Source of the DNA: Hysterangium stoloniferum
Lineage: Eukaryota > Basidiomycota > Agaricomycetes > Hysterangiales > Hysterangiaceae
NCBI GenBank assembly: GCA_015178975.1
Contig: WHVD01000055.1
Coordinates: 310,001 to 374,000, forward strand
Length of the DNA stretch: 64,000 nucleotides
Direction of reading: 5' to 3'
Shown here piece after piece: positions 1-11,048 of the stretch. How positions within the stretch are numbered: the first letter of the stretch is position 1; every line of letters starts with the position of its first letter. The position numbers and the translations under genes were made by a program. The notes beneath the pieces are model-generated. The model worked only from the letters and a program-made list of their open reading frames with translations. It made no database searches and was not told the DNA's origin.

Positions 1-244
1 CATGCCCTGTTGGGACGATGACACGTCTTTCCCGTCTACACATCAGTACCATCTCTAGACTTCACAGAAAACAGTCCTTCCCTACAGAAGCCCACTGGTT
101 GACATCCTTCCAAGCTTTCTGAGAATAGTCACTATGCCCAGTATGTATCTCATCACCTCAGGGAAGGCTGAAAATGCCTCTCAGATCACCCAAATCCTTC
201 AGAACACTACCACCCAGTCTCTCACATCCCAGACAACTCATAAC
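1..244 (+). pseudogene. Tc1/mariner transposase relic, N-terminal part
   Basis: The DNA from about 130 to 240 aligns by eye with the linker region of the better preserved Tc1 transposase at 11600-11710. Both share the HYAQ stretch and the series of Thr/Gln/Ser codons that follows. The reading frame is broken by stops and the copy starts outside the window. The 233-bp inverted-repeat element at 246-478 cuts off its right side. Confidence 0.55.
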
Positions 245-245
245 C

Positions 246-478
246 ACCTAAAGTTACAGTGAGGGACAAAATCCTTCCAATTATTTTTAGTTGTGCAAAT
301 ATTCTTGAATAACTCAAGAACCACTGTAGCTACAGACCTGAAATTTGGTGGATGGTTAGGTCTATATGTTATCTATATGCCCTTAAAATATTATGATATA
401 AGCATTGGTATTTCCCATGCTATAAATAATAATAATAATAATAATATCATATTGGAAGGGTTTTGTCCCAGTCACATG
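246..478. mobile_element. Tc1-type MITE with ~25-bp terminal inverted repeats
   Basis: The left end (246-270, beginning cagtgagggacaaaatcc) is the near-perfect reverse complement of the right end (454-478). The interior is AT-rich with an (AAT)n run and no coding capacity. The ends resemble those of another small element at 20318-20526. It lies inside the Tc1 relic, so it is probably a non-autonomous Tc1/mariner derivative. A TA target duplication is not clean. Confidence 0.6.
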
Positions 479-535
479 ATTAGCACAAAACCTTATTGAT
501 TATCTGCAAATAAGGGTTTGTTTAATCATGTGACC
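472..535. repeat. short foldback hairpin
   Basis: Arms starting tcacatgatta at 472 and ending taatcatgtga near 535 pair over about 25 bp around a loop of roughly 10 nt. It abuts the preceding MITE and precedes the next Tc1 relic, so it may be the packed ends of two small elements. Confidence 0.5.
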
Positions 536-746
536 TGTCAAAATTAGATATATATATAGCTGTTCACGTTTTAGTTCAACAACATCCCCATAACTTGACA
601 TTCTACACTATGAAAGCTCTTACTCCTCAGGTTAGCCACATTCTCACCTTGCTCAATAAGGGCAAGTCTGCTTCTCAGATCTCTGCAATCACTGGCAGAG
701 GCTTGTCAACTATATCCAGAATTCACTTTACCCATTCCACCATCAC

Positions 747-1161
747 CTTGCTGTATGGACATCGGCAAATCCAGCCCAGCAGGGAAACCTGCTGGCCCGG
801 TACATGCTCCCAACCGTATACTACCCACCACTGGGTCACCAAGATTCTCAGAGTTTGATGCACATGTAGGTTGGCACGAATCGACTATCTTATCACTCCC
901 TTTGGACCAGGCTCAGTAGTAGACTCCTATCAGTAATTCTGGATGGTCGAAATGGTCGGGGTAGTGGTATCCCCCTGATGAGAGCTCTCGTTGGCTCGAA
1001 ACCGTTACTATCCCGTTTCCCCTAGCCACCCTCTAACACTAGCTGACAAAGTTCAATCTTCAGAGACAACTGTTTGCGGCGAGTGATAAGGTGGTGGTCC
1101 ACCCAGCGGCACTCTGGTGGACACTGGTGACCTCATGTTGTCAAGGCCACCTGGCTATTGC
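747..1161 (+). repeat. ~415-bp non-coding repeat carrying a hammerhead ribozyme (copy 1)
   Basis: This block is about 80 percent alike by eye to 63390-63861 and has no coding frame. It is rich in foldable segments: a GAAA-loop hairpin with arms AGCAGG/CCTGCT near 778-793, a central hammerhead (951-1006), and a hairpin with arms GTCCACC/GGTGGAC on the right side. The flanks at 740-746 and 1162-1168 both read ccatcac, a possible 7-bp target duplication inside the Tc1 gene. That suggests a retroposed short element, SINE-like or retrozyme-like. The family is not one I can name. Confidence 0.6.
951..1006 (+). ncRNA. hammerhead ribozyme motif (copy 1), type III topology
   Basis: The core CTGATGA is at 975-981. 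Stem II is GAGC 982-985 with GCTC 994-997. GAAA follows at 998-1001. Stem III pairs 951-956 with 1001-1006 and includes one G-U wobble. The predicted cleavage site is the classical GTC ending at 957. Stem I is a closed hairpin, GGGGTA 958-963 with TATCCCC 968-974 and one bulged U. All invariant hammerhead core bases are present. Cleavage activity is inferred from structure only. Confidence 0.8.
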
Positions 1162-1557
1162 CCATCACTTGCCAAAGCACCTGGTGGCTTTTTCCCTCAA
1201 ATATTCATTATTCCATCCAACAAATCACTTCTCAGAAGGCAGAACATGCCACTGAGGTCACCAAAATCCTTCAAAATATGACTGGAGAGTCCATTTCAGT
1301 GAAGACTGTTCATAGAGCACTCAAGAAGGCTGCGTGGTGAAGAGAAAAAGGCCTTTACTTACTAAGAGGCATAGGAAGGCAAGGATGGACTTTGCTCTGG
1401 CACACAAGGACTGGACTGTGGATGATTAGAAGAGGGTTGTTTGTCAGATGAGACAAAAATCAATTGTTTGGGGTCAGATGGGAGGAAGTGGGTGTGGAAA
1501 AAGGCAGGAGAGGGACTCAGTGATAGGCTGGTTGAGGGTACAGTCAATATTGTGTAT

Positions 1558-1727
1558 AGTGTATCATTGTTTGTGGTCAACACTTTGCAACTTTGTGTGA
1601 CACTTTGCAACTTTGTGGAGACACTGCAATGTTTTGTGATGCTTTGTGACTTTTTGTGACACTATGCAACTTGTCACAAAAAGTACAAAAGTTGCAGTGT
1701 GCCACAAAAAGTCACAAAGTGTCAGGG
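1558..1727. repeat. GTCACAAAAAGT-type array with an internal inversion
   Basis: Units like tttgtgacactttgcaac run on the left half and their reverse complement (gtcacaaaaagt) on the right. The block can therefore fold back on itself about a centre near 1670. The same motif forms a one-direction array at 7395-7715. Confidence 0.7.
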
Positions 1728-1863
1728 CAATATATATAATATATAGTTACCATTTATTTTATTTAAGTTTATTATATTTTTCTATATCTTATAAAGTGCA
1801 TATATGCACCTACACACAGATATGGGTGTGAGCACGATTATGTAATTGCACTGCTGTTGCAAG

Positions 1864-1983
1864 ATTGCCATCACCATTGCAAGATTGCCATTGCCATTGC
1901 AAGATCACTGTTGCCATTGCAGGATTGCCATCACCATTGCAAGGCCACCATCACAGTTACAAGGCTGCCATTGCAGTTGTTTG
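1864..1983. repeat. 20-bp tandem repeat
   Basis: About six degenerate copies of attgccatcaccattgcaag. Open frames across it are by-products of the periodicity. Confidence 0.8.
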
Positions 1984-2070
1984 GCCGCCACCACTGCCCA
2001 CAGCCTGGTTGACACACAGTGCAAAGCACTGCATGTCTAAAGCTGTTCCTGTGCACCTAGTGCACAGGTG

Positions 2071-2336
2071 TGTTGGAATTAGGCTAATGCGTACCTATAA
2101 AGTTGAAAGGGGCATGGAACCCCATTTGGATTATTGTACGTCTCTATTGGGACTTTTGTCTTACTATTCTTTTTGTTCACGTTGTAGGCTAATTGTTCTA
2201 TTGTCTGGTATTATATGACCACATGACCCATGATCCTTGCTACCGTCTTCTTGTACTTAAATATGAACCTCACGAAACTATGTATTCCTTAGTGGATTCT
2301 TACTACTCCTCGAACTAAGTCATACTATTTGTAACA
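2071..2336 (+). repeat. Copia 5' LTR
   Basis: 266 bp, TG...CA ends, matched by the 3' LTR of identical length. The sequence just inside (ggttatgggctcca) is in the place of the primer-binding site. Confidence 0.92.
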
Positions 2337-2365
2337 GGTTATGGGCTCCATCCCAAGTTACTAGA

Positions 2366-2630
2366 AACTGAATCAAACCTGAACCAAACCAAACCTGAAC
2401 TGAATCAAACCTGAACTGAATCAAACCCAAACCGAATCAAACCCAAACCGAATCAAACCCAAACCGAATCAAACCTAAACCGAATCAAACCCAAACTGAA
2501 TCAAACCTAAACTGAATTAAATCCGAACCGAATCAAACCCACCGAATTAAACCTGAACCAAATTGAACTCAAACCAAACCAAACCTGAACTGAACTGAAC
2601 TGAAACCGAAACCCTGAAATATTTTGAATA
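2366..2630 (+). repeat. ~12-bp tandem repeat in the Copia leader
   Basis: About twenty degenerate copies of gaatcaaaccca/gaaccaaacctg lie between the 5' LTR and the gag start at 2637. They give a purine/C-rich, stop-poor leader. Confidence 0.85.
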
Positions 2631-5600
2631 ACAACTATGTCCACACAACCATCCCTTTTCCAACTTCCCACTGATGAATGTTTCGATGGGAGTAAATGGT
2701 ACACCTGGAAGGAGACCATCCTGTCTGCTGCAAATGCACGAGGCATATATGGATACATGAATGGCACAATAATGCAACCCCAGATGTCCTCCTCAGCTAC
2801 CCAACCACAGACAGCAACAAGCTACTGGGGCTCGATGACACCAACACTAGATGAATGGACACAGCGCGATGCATATGCCAAGAGTATAATTACATTAAAT
2901 GTTAAAAATCCTCTCGGTTTTGGTATCAGGTCAACACAAACAGCCTCAGAGGCATGGACCGCACTCACCACCATATACGATGCTGTTTCTGACATAGGCC
3001 GCCTAAATGCTGAAAATACCTTACGTTCCATACAACATACCGATGGTGCAGATCTGCATGCACACTTCACCGCCCTTCGAGAAGGTTGGGAAAAGGCAAC
3101 TGGACAAGGCAGCAACATCGACGACTCCAAATTTCACACTATTATCCTTGGCTCAATGCCTAGTGAATGGTCCATCTATATCAGCACATTATACGAGCAG
3201 AAAACATCCGCAGCTGTCATCACAAGACTCACCATGCACGATGCAACACTGGCACGTCACAGAAAAGCAACACCTCAAACAGCCCAGGCCCTCGCAACGA
3301 AAACGCGAAGCACATTGGTTTGCTCAAACCCAGTTTGCAAACGGGTTGGGCACACAATTGACAAGTGTTTTAAGCCAGGAGGGGGAATGGAGGGCCAGTA
3401 CCCTGATTGGTGGAAGAAGAAGGGGAATGCCAACCAACGAGGAACCACAAGCAATGTGGCAGTCGCACCGAATCAAACCAATGCTAACATAACAATCGTC
3501 CCCATAGAATCAGCCAATAATACACCGAGAGACAATTTTTACGCACTTATGACCAAGATTTCCCCACCTATTGAATCTCAAATAATCACATATGCTGATT
3601 CCACAGCAAGCGACCACTGTTTTGTGAACATCAATGATTTTTCCACATACAAACCCTTCATCGGAAAACGCGGCATGACAGCCACTGCAGGAGGAGAGTT
3701 CCACATAAGAGGAATTGGAACTGTAAGGAAGAAAATCAGGTTCAATGGAAACATGATCAATATAGATTTCGAAAAGGCCTTACACACCCCAGATATGACA
3801 CATAACCTAATCTTCATCGGCAGACTTGACAAAGCAGGATGCTACTCCGTTTTTGGGGGAGGAGAGGTAATTTTCATTGACAAGAATAACTGGCCTTTCA
3901 TGCAGGGACAAGGAGCAGGAACAATGTATGAGATCGACTTACTCTCATCAAGTTCTGAAACTGACGGCTGAACTGCTAAATTGCCAACTGTTAGGATAAG
4001 CGATGCACTAGGGAAAAAGAATGTAGTGGCAGTATACGCAACACGATCACATGTCAAACCAACCGACATCGACACTTGGCATAGACAGTTAGGCCACATC
4101 ACATATACAACTATTGAACAAATGGATAAATACAATGCTGTTGACAGACTAGACATTACCACCACTCACCAAAACCCAGGGAAATGCGAAGACTGCATCA
4201 TGGGCAAACACACCAGACGGCCCTTCCTAACCAACGACAATCGCGAGAGGGAGGTTGGAGAGCGCCTGTACATCGATCTGTGGGGGCCGTCACGAGTGAC
4301 ATCAGTCGGGGGTAAATCATATATGATGGCAGTAGTTGATGGTATGTCTGGGTACACTGAAGGACATTTTCTAGCGGATAAACAAGCAGAGATGACATTG
4401 GAAGCAATAAGGCATAATATTGCACATGCTGAAAGACAGACAGGGAAGAGAATCAGGCATATATGCACTGACGAAGGGAAGGAGTTCTGCAATGGAAAGT
4501 GGGACGGTTTCCTTGCAGAAAAAGGAATAACACACGAAACAACCACAGCATACTCATCAGAATCGAATGGGGTAGTTGAACGCAGCCACCGTACCATTAT
4601 TGAGAGAGTGCGCATCTTGCTGCACGAATCAGGGCTTCCACTATCCTTGTGGTGTGAGGCGGCCTCAACTGTTATATACGTCAAAAACCTACTCACAATA
4701 ACAAGAAACACACACGTTACACCATTCAAGTTGTGGTGGGGATATAAACCAAACATTTCCCATCTTCGACCATTTGGATGTGTAGTGTATGCCAAGATAC
4801 CTACTGAAACCGGAAACAGCCTCAACAAACTAGAGCCGCGATCAACCAAATGTGTTCTCATTGGATATTTTGGCAGGGATGCATACTGATTATACGACAG
4901 AGACACTCGAAGAATTTTCAGGTCAAGAGATGTATTGTTCGAGGAGGGGCTGGGACACAAGACTATTCCAAGTGATGAGGAGAATGGTCACGAGGTGGAG
5001 CAGCAAGTAACCGATAACAACACTGAGGAAACATCACATACAATCGACACTGAACAACAGCCAGCAGTTCCCCTGCAACCTGTATTACCACGGCGATCCA
5101 CATTAAATCATATACCAAGCCAAGCAATCCTCAAATCGCAAGAATCAGAACATATTGAACAAGAAGCAAGGGAAGCAGGCGCGGATTGGGCAACCAACAA
5201 AAGGCCACTAATCAACAAAATCAGGGTTCTCGCTACCACTGTAGAATCATCACCAATCAACATACCAGAACCAACCAACTATTGGCTACCAAATTCATAC
5301 GATGAGGCGATGACACGACCTGATATTTGGGGAGGCCCAATCGAGAAAGAACTAGCAGTTATGAGAGAATGAGAAGTATGGACACCTGTGGACCCACCAG
5401 ACAACGCTCGGCTAGTGAAGACATGTTGGACATTTGCTAACAAATACAATGCTGATGGAAACCTCGTCATCCGAAAGGCTCAATTAGTAGCCAAAGGTTT
5501 CATCCAGATACCCGGTGTTGACTTCTTCGAAACCTACGCATCAGTCATTCGGTACGAATCCTTACGAATGAATCTTGCTATAGCAGCTGTGTTAGACATG

Positions 5601-6857
5601 GAAGCATGGCAAGTAGACTATATTGCTGCTTACCTGAACTCACACCCTCAGGCAATCACTTATATCGAACTACCTGACGGCGCGAAGATCGAAGGGAGAA
5701 TTGGACAGCTGAATAGGACATTATATGGAACGATGGATGGGGCGTACAACTGGGCAGAGACTCTAAACGAAGAAATGGGGGAGTTAGGTTATTATAGATT
5801 GAAAGCAGACCCAGCTGTGCGATCATGACATGCAGACGGTAATATCACAATAACGAGTACCTATACAGATGACACAACAGGAATCTCGTCTTCGAAAGAA
5901 GAAGCCGATCAAGCGAAGGAAGAATTAGGATGGAAGTATAAGACAAAGGACTTAGGTGATGCAAACCTGGTCATGGGGATACACATCGACTGGGACAAAA
6001 CTACTGGAACAATCAGCATTTCCCAATGGGCATACCTCGAACGAGTACTCGATAGGTTTGGCATGGGGGACTGCAACACTAGAGGGACACCGCTACCCCC
6101 TGGCATTACTCTTACTCGAGACATAGGGCCAAAAACGCAAGAGGATTGTTCGTTCATGGCAGATAAACCATATCGCGAACTTTTGGGTTCCATCATGTAT
6201 GCTCAAATAGCAACAAGGCCAGATTTATCATATTCTGTGTCAACCCTCAGTAAATTCACCTCTAACCCGGGGTGTGCTCACTGGAACGCACTAACCCACA
6301 TCCTATGCTATATTAAGGGCACCTGGACTACAAAATAACATACGGAGGAGAATTTAGGGACCTTCGACCCATCGGATATGTGGATGTGGATTTTGGTGGA
6401 GATCTCGATAACCGTCATTTGTGTTCAGGGCATGTATTCATCCAAGCTGGGGGACCAACCGCGTGGGGTACTCAGTATCAACCAACCGTAGCACTCTCGA
6501 CCACCGAGGCCGAGTATATGGCACTCACTAGGGCAATAAAGCAGATACTCTGGATGTACTTTGCAATGGATGAAATCGGTTACCCTCAATCACGACCAGC
6601 ATTGCTTTGGAACGATAATTCCGGCGCGGTGTCATTAATGAAGAATACTAAGAATAATGGACGAGTTAAACATATTGACATCCGGTATCATTACATTCGT
6701 GAATGAGTCAGCGACAGGGACATCAAAGTGTGCCAAATTGCGTCATCAGATAATCTTGCTGACATTTTCACGAAACCACTCACACGCGCCGCACACGAGA
6801 GACAGTGCATCGCACTTCGTATCTGTGAAATCGAAGGGTCCACTTAGCCAGGGGGAG

Positions 6858-7123
6858 TGTTGGAATTAGGCTAATGCGTACCTATAAAGTTGAAAGGGGC
6901 ACGGAACCCCATTTGGATTATTGTATGTCTCTATCGGGACTTTTGTCTCACTATTCTTTTTGTTCACGTTGTAGGCTAATTGTTCTATTGTCCGGTATTA
7001 TATGACCACATGACCCATGATCCTTGCTACCGTCTTCTTGTACTTAAATACGAACCTCACGAAACTATGTATTCCTTAGTGGATTCTTACTACTCCTCGA
7101 ACTAAGTCATACTATTTGTAACA
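6858..7123 (+). repeat. Copia 3' LTR
   Basis: 266 bp, about 98 percent identical to the 5' LTR, followed by the aggtg duplication. Confidence 0.92.
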
Positions 7124-7394
7124 AGGTGTGTGCACAGATGTGTGTCCACTGCTGCAGACAAAGTCAGTGCCAATGCAAGCACTGGGATGCCAGTTTGCTC
7201 AATAGCAGTGCACATGTATGTATATGCACTTTCCTTTAATTTCTCATAAATAATAAAATAAAATAAATAGGGGGCATGTACATAGCTAGTCTTTAGTTTT
7301 AATCTCTTAAGAATCCCACTAAAACAAGTGTGATCCCCTCTTCACTTCATATTTCTATATTCTATCTTGTGTTTGGTAGCCTTGTTAGTGTTGC

Positions 7395-7715
7395 CCTAAC
7401 ACACAGTCACAAAGTGCCACACAAAGTCACAAAGTGTCACACAAAAGTTGCAAAGTGTCACAAAAAGTCACAAAAAGTCACAAAGTCACAAAAAGTCGCC
7501 AAGTGTCGCAAAAAGTCACAGTGTCACAAAAAGTCCCAAAGTGTCACAAAAGTTGCAAAATCACAAAAAGTGTCACACAAAGTTGCAAAGTGTCACAAAA
7601 GTCACAAAGTCACAAAAAGTCCCAGTATCACAAAGTTGCAGTGTTGCAGTGTCACAAAAAGTCGCAAAGTGTCACAAAAAGTCGCAGTGTGTCACAAAAA
7701 GTGTTACAAGAATTC
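7395..7715. repeat. GTCACAAAAAGTCGCAAAGT-type minisatellite
   Basis: Heterogeneous tandem units of roughly 10-20 bp built from tgtcacaaaaagt and cgcaaagt. They are related to 1558-1727 on the other side of the Copia insertion. All frames are open for some distance because the unit lacks stops, so no gene is implied. Confidence 0.8.
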
Positions 7716-7740
7716 ACATCATTAAATTTTAAATTTCATT

Positions 7741-8520
7741 ATGGTTTTCCCCTTGACAAAACTTTAAGAAAACTTTGTCTTCTCACATTTTTTTCAAATA
7801 GGAAATCACAATTTTCACTCAATTCCCTCAGGGGCAAAATTGAGTAAAAATATGTAGTTTGTAATTAATTTCTCTAGGCACATTATTACAATTTTCATAG
7901 GATTACGTTGGGTGGAAAAACCCTAACAAAATACAGGGTTTTTTAAGAGTTTTCTTATTCATAAAATCCATAAAAATTAGGCTATTTCTAACAATGTTTC
8001 CTCACAATTTCCTGATGCAAATTTTTAGGATTTTCAGATACAATTTTTGGCCACAGAAAAACCTGCTGATACTCAAAATTTTCAAACAGTTTTTGTGTTC
8101 AAAAAATGCTTAGAACATTTGGCCAAATAGCAAGATTTTCTGAAGGTTTTCCAACTCCAAAAATCTTGGGATGCCTCCAGTGTGTCACAAACATGTGTGA
8201 TGTGAGTGAGGTGGCACATGAGGGCCCATTACACCTGCCAGCAACCATGTACACTTTGCATTTGTGAATGTGTGCCTGGATTGGTGCAGTGCATTGTCGC
8301 CGCATCATGCCTGGCAATGTGCATGAGTTGGCACATCATGCCTGGCAACATGTGACAGCAATACATATGACAATGGTGTGTCATTGTGGGCATGGGAAAG
8401 CTAAGGCTTGCTTCACTCACAGATACAGACTGTGGGAAACAGGCTGCTTACTTCACTCACAGATGGTGACCAATTAGTGACTAAGCAGCACCCACTGACC
8501 CACACTGCAAATTAACTTAT
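7741..8520. other. AT-rich spacer, no gene seen
   Basis: The first half is AT-rich with runs like ttttcc and gaaaa. The second half has a CATGCCTGGCAACATG-like motif repeated near 8305-8360. I see no conserved coding frame or element end. Confidence 0.5.
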
Positions 8521-8919
8521 ATGACAAGCCTGGGAACCCTTGCTACACTGTGGGGCAGTCACTTTGCGACCAACCCGACTGCTCACTGTAGGCTCTGGCT
8601 TGTTGGGGGGCAAAGCCCCCTGAACCTCCCTATGTCCAGAACTCTTAAGCATTTCTCACCAATTCTAAGTATTTCTCATAATCACTGTTAGAAGTCAGAA
8701 ACAAAATACATTACAATTTCAATCTAATAATACATCTTTGTACACTATATTTGCTGTTCTCTTTGTCTCTTTTAATAATATTTTTATCCTATTCCAACTT
8801 CTTCCTCTTGAAAGTCCCAGATACAATTGCCCATGTCCAAACACTGCCATTCTCAAATCTATTCCTACCACTTTCAAAGACTGTCCCTGTGACTTGTTGA
8901 TAGTCATTGCAAATGCTAA

Positions 8920-9829
8920 TGTTATGATCAGAACTCCGACCAGACTCCAGACACCAACCAATATGCACCTGCACTCTAGATACATACATCGTTTTCAGTT
9001 AACTGGAATACCCACTGGGACCCAGATGTCAACCCGACCTTCATTATCTCATATATCAGTCACCGGAATACCCACCTGGACCCCATGCATGTCATCTCCA
9101 TCTATCCCCACCCCCATTCCATGCATCAGTCACTGGACTCTGTTTGGAAAACCTGACAGCCCTGTATCTGAGCCCCATTCCCATTATGGTTCAATGATCT
9201 GTCACATTTCGGACTCCGCTCCCGCCCCATTGCCATTTATGGTCTAATGACCTGTCATGATTCAGACTCCACCCCATTCCATCCCATTCCTAACACCTAA
9301 CTTGGTGTTTACTATCCTCGTTTTATGATTACCTGTTAAGCTTTCATTATTACTGGATTTGGTATTGCATACACTCAGCAGTCTATATAAACTAGTTAAT
9401 GTTGTACATACAATCCAGTCAGAAAATCAGCTTAGATTTCCCCCAGTAATCTTAGTTCCTTTTCTGCTCTAAACTTCTCTTTGAGAGTACCACTTCATCC
9501 TCGTCAGAGCCCACAAGCTCCAACTCTCCTATTGCTCAACCTCTGACTTTCCTATTGCTCAACCTCTGACTTTCCTATTGCTCAACCTCTGACTTATCAT
9601 CACTTGACCTCCTGACCAATCAATGACTCCATAGGTTTCCCACCATTGACCTCCCCAACTCCCAACCTATCACCTATCCCCAGACTCCCTGGGTTTCCCA
9701 TCCACCCATTTGAAATTGGATGTCACAATCTTGTGAGGGCACAGCCTATAAGCTGAAGCCAAGTTCTACTGGCTTTCCTGTGGGTTTCTCTGGAAACCCC
9801 CTGATAAGCTCTGTGTGCACCCCTTAACA
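8920..9829 (+). mobile_element. solo LTR, family I (TGTTATGACC type)
   Basis: The block starts TGTTATGATCAG and ends CCCCTTAACA. It is bounded by gctaa on both sides (8915-8919 and 9830-9834). Helitron copy B shows the same site uninterrupted near 17170, so the boundaries are exact. It has a TATA-like tatataaact near 9383 and the conserved stem motif at 9718-9766. Confidence 0.9.
9718..9766 (+). ncRNA. LTR stem motif, copy 1
   Basis: Closing stem GGAT 9718-9721 with GTTC 9763-9766 (two wobbles). Inner hairpin AGC/GCT around ctataa, followed by gaagccaa. It lies 63 nt before the LTR end. Confidence 0.6.
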
Positions 9830-11048
9830 GCTAACTGCATTGGAAACTGAATACAATGTAGTTTAAATGGCAGCTGATCATCATTTGTAATTATTTTCAC
9901 CTGTGAAATAAATGCCAGTTGCCCAGTACATAGTCCAGTTAGGATTCACACTTGAAGCAAATTATTTTCCATTTTCGTCGGTTGCAATTATGTCCCATTG
10001 AAAAGCCCCCTCTGTGGATCTATGTTCCATAACAGTGTCAAAGATACTCCTGGCTTCACCTCAAGTCAACTTGGGGAGATTTCACCAAAATTCAGGCTGT
10101 CCAAATACTCTATAGGATACATCTCTGTCTCACTGTCTCCCTCTGCAGTATCGGCACTGGTACACACAACTCTCCCCAGGGAATTTATTCAGAAGTTCTG
10201 AATTAATCTCATCAACCTCTGAATTCCTTGGACACAGAATTGCCCAGTCTAAGAAGTCTTCATCTTGCCAATCTCTTTGGTCTCTATCCACATGGATGTC
10301 TGGATATATCTCAGCAATTAGATCAGACATTTCTGGACCACAGATCATATGAGGAGGGATATCCATTGTATGATCCAAAGGTAAATCCTTTCCATGGCCT
10401 ATATCCAATAGCCACTGAGCAAACTGTTGACTTTGTGGATCATCCTGGTCTACCCACGTATTATTTTCCAAGAACAGTACCTTGGTATGCTTCCACAGTT
10501 CTGATTTCTGGATACATTGTCCAATGATCTGTTCTTTTGAACCCTTTGGTACAACAGGCAAAGTCTGCTGGAAGTCACCTCCCCAGGCAACAAGAATCCC
10601 TCCAAAGGGAAGATTGTCTAATAAATCCCTCAGGGTTCTGTCAACTGCCTCACATGTGAAACATGACTGCATTGGAACTTCATCCCAGATAATCAGTCAG
10701 ACTTTCTTCATAGGCTCTGCTTTTTCTGAACCTTTTTTGATATGACATAGAGCATCCTTCTCATAAGGAACAGGGATTGAAAATGTGCTGTGAGATGTCC
10801 ATCCACCCTTGAGAATCATTGATGTAATTCCAGAAGATGCTACACAACGCACAATGTAGCCCTTGGCACAACATGCATGTGCTAGAGTATTCCATACAAA
10901 GGACTTGCCAGTGCCACCTGGACCATTCATAAAAAACAATTTGCCCTCCTGCTGCTCACCCACTGCCTTCATGATAGTCTCAAAAGCAGCTATTTGTTCA
11001 GGATTGCACTTTTCAAGATTGGCTTGGGCACTGGCATGCTCAGTATTA

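Larger units (their letters stand above)
610..1545 (+). pseudogene. Tc1/mariner transposase relic split by the hammerhead repeat
   Basis: From the ATG at 610 the frame reads MKALTPQVSHILTLLNKGKS and continues as a helix-turn-helix like the Tc1 copy at 11408. The frame is interrupted at about 746 by a 415-bp repeat (747-1161). Tc1 sequence resumes near 1162 with a His-Leu-Pro-Lys stretch. The linker follows, then the start of the catalytic domain (SDETKIN, GSDGRKWVWKK) near 1447-1500. It stops abruptly about 1545, before the second catalytic Asp, and stops and frame changes are present. It is a dead copy. Confidence 0.7.
2071..7123 (+). mobile_element. Ty1/Copia LTR retrotransposon, complete ends, broken interior
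   Basis: Two 266-bp LTRs (2071-2336 and 6858-7123) begin TGTTGGAATTAGG and end TTTGTAACA. They are flanked by the 5-bp target duplication aggtg (2066-2070 and 7124-7128). The order is Copia-like: gag with a CX4CX4HX4C-type knuckle near 3320-3370, then protease, integrase (HHCC then YIDLWGP at about 4070-4800), reverse transcriptase (about 5390-6300) and RNase H (about 6380-6700). A G-rich polypurine tract (ccagggggag) precedes the 3' LTR. The LTRs differ at six sites, all transitions and five at CpG, so the insertion is fairly young. The coding region has about six breaks, so it looks inactive. Confidence 0.93.
8525..11048 (-). mobile_element. Helitron copy A, 5'-truncated, with nested solo LTR
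   Basis: The minus strand runs from a truncated helicase near 11048 to a structured 3' end at 8525. The 3' end (plus 8525-8690) is shared with 12554-12690 and 16738-16870. A 910-bp solo LTR interrupts it (8920-9829). On the 5' side a Tc1 element at 11049 replaces the rest of the Helitron. Confidence 0.8.
8719..11048 (-). pseudogene. Helitron PIF1-like helicase, C-terminal part (broken)
   Basis: Reading the minus strand, a Walker A motif appears as NGPGGTGKSFVWNTL near 10900-10940. It is followed by VASSGI and HSTFSIPVP, then DEVPMQ and a GGDFQQTLPV (motif III) region near 10560-10680. The C-terminal helicase motif [13 protein letters not shown] lies at about 8880-8920, immediately beside the solo LTR. 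Several stops and frame changes separate the pieces, and the Rep domain is missing. It would have unwound DNA during rolling-circle transposition. Confidence 0.85.

Noticed and set aside
1846-2218. Cys/His-rich small open frames
   Set aside because: They arise from the 20-bp attgccatcacc repeat and run into the Copia LTR.
7330-7847. Three overlapping Lys/Ser/Gln-rich open frames
   Set aside because: They read through the GTCACAAAAAGT array in three phases, so they are repeat by-products.
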